NCBI GenBank assembly: GCA_963969495.1
Contig: OZ018324.1
Span: 163,130,495-163,194,494, forward strand
From: Ceratothoa steindachneri
Taxonomy: Eukaryota > Arthropoda > Malacostraca > Isopoda > Cymothoidae
Direction: 5' to 3'
Length of the DNA stretch: 64,000 nucleotides
The notes under the pieces are model-generated. The model made no database searches. It was not told the DNA's origin and saw only the letters and a program-made list of their open reading frames with translations. Made by a program: the position numbers and the translations under genes. This document shows positions 63,087-64,000 of this stretch, piece by piece (within the stretch, counting starts at the first letter, position 1; each line of letters begins with the position of its first letter).

Positions 63087-63506
63087 TATACAATACACGT
63101 CAAACACCAAAATCGCCACTTTTTCAGCTAAGTTGTGTTCACATAAAAATCTGTAGCTCCTAAAATAAAGATTTCTCAAAGAAAATTCTTTATGAACACT
63201 TTGCTATACATATGTACCAATTTTTAGGTAAAGTTACAAAAAAAATTGATTTCTAGGTCAAGTGACCTTGTAAGGAAATATATGCATTGATAGTCTCTGA
63301 GATATTTGACTTTGAACTTTTTTACCTTTTGCAAAAATGACCTTTTTTACCCAACTTTGAGGGGTTATATCTCAGAAACCATTTGACCTACAGAGGTGAG
63401 ACACATACCATTAAATTTGACTCATTAAGGTCTACAAGTACAGTAATTTGTAAGAAAATCTGAGTAGGTGGCAAAAATGCCTGTTTGAATTGACATGGAA
63501 TGACCC
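63087..63506 (-). repeat. Outer element, right terminal inverted repeat
   Basis: The inverted partner of 47,934-48,441, followed directly by the ATTTG duplication at 63,507-63,511. Confidence 0.9.
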
Positions 63507-63529
63507 ATTTGTAGGAGTTAAATGAGGAT

Positions 63530-64000
63530 CCGGGTAGGAACAGGAAGTCATTTTTTCAGCGAGATGGGTTGGGTTAAAAGTGCTTCGTGAGAGCACTTTT
63601 GAGTTGTATGCTGTGGTTGTACAAGAGGAAGAGGACATAAATATGATTGGCTTAGACGGCTAAACTGAGTAGTGTATCCGGGTATAAACTAATGTTTATG
63701 CAAGAGGTTGCTTGCACTGAAATGTATGAAAACTGAGACGGCAGCTGGAGCAGATGATAGTGGCTGAGGTGTTTAAAATGGGGTGATTGGGTAATGGAAT
63801 TGACCTGATGGTTCTGTTGTAACTCCGTAAACAGCAAAGAATTTGATAGTATCCCTGTATAATAGAATAAGGAATGTGATGGTAAGAGTTACAGGGAAAG
63901 AGGTCTGTTTAATGTCATTACCAAGAAAAATGGGAGGAAAAACTTCTGTTTGCATTTGAGGCAGCTGGCTAAGAAACCTTGGAACATGTTTTTGTGATAT
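63530..64000 (+). mobile_element. RTE-like retroelement fragment flanking the nest
   Basis: Broken + frames contain an AAGADD-like stretch followed by AEVFKMG (about 63,735-63,780), recalling the RT N-terminal motif KAAGPDGIxAEMFK. About 63,850-63,960 reads VSLYNRIRN...LMSLPRKMGG, recalling IVPLYKGKG...LLSxxGKIYG. It runs off the window end. The nest's ATTTG site sits just before it. Confidence 0.45.

Larger units (their letters stand above)
47934..63506 (-). mobile_element. Outer DNA transposon with long inverted repeats (nest)
   Basis: Both ends begin GGGTCATTCCATGTCAATTC and point inwards. ATTTG flanks both sides (47,929-47,933 and 63,507-63,511). Inverted repeats run over 47,934-48,441 and 63,087-63,506. 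Between them, on the minus strand, lies the gene remnant at 59,167-61,727, plus three younger insertions: 48,731-59,138, and inside that 49,581-50,882 and 51,989-58,237. Removing the insertions leaves about 5.2 kb, a normal size for an autonomous element. I cannot name the superfamily; a 5-bp duplication with long repeats does not point to one. Confidence 0.8.

Overview
The window is eukaryotic nuclear DNA. It has long introns with GT/AG borders, an AT-rich background, microsatellites, and dense, mostly decayed transposable elements. There are no bacterial operons, rRNA genes or CRISPR arrays. The repertoire (I-clade and RTE-like retroelements, mariner, Tc1-like, piggyBac and hAT elements, plus transposon protein families I associate with arthropod genomes) suggests an arthropod. 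A malacostracan crustacean is my best guess, but that is an inference.

The only recognisable host gene is PABPN1/Pabp2, the nuclear poly(A)-binding protein, on the + strand. Four coding exons are visible: 20,544-20,679, 31,705-31,877, 39,559-39,753 and 46,651-46,772. They encode an acidic N-terminus, a coiled coil, one complete RRM and the start of the Arg-rich tail. The last exon, which should be short, is not identified. Introns of 11.0, 7.7 and 6.9 kb are filled with transposons.

Layout: 0-20 kb holds two I-clade retroelement pieces, an antisense RT relic, an internally deleted mariner, a decayed DNA transposon of an arthropod family, Tc1-like remains, a complete-ended piggyBac (13.4-15.8 kb) and RTE-like debris. 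20-47 kb is the PABPN1 locus, with further I-clade copies, a second piggyBac, a hAT MITE 0.2 kb from an exon, a SINE-like head, and a 1-kb repeat that is inverted relative to a copy at 16 kb. 47.9-63.5 kb is a nest. An outer DNA transposon (long inverted repeats, ATTTG duplication) is split by a second, hAT-like element. That element is split by a 6.2-kb I-clade retrotransposon (14-bp duplication) and, separately, by an intact mariner (TA duplication). 63.5-64 kb is an RTE-like fragment that probably flanks the nest.

Only two transposon genes look intact: the mariner transposase (349 codons) and the ORF2 polyprotein of the 52-58 kb I-clade copy. All other element genes carry stops, frameshifts or deletions. 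All eight pieces of the main I-clade family lie on the + strand, the same strand as PABPN1.
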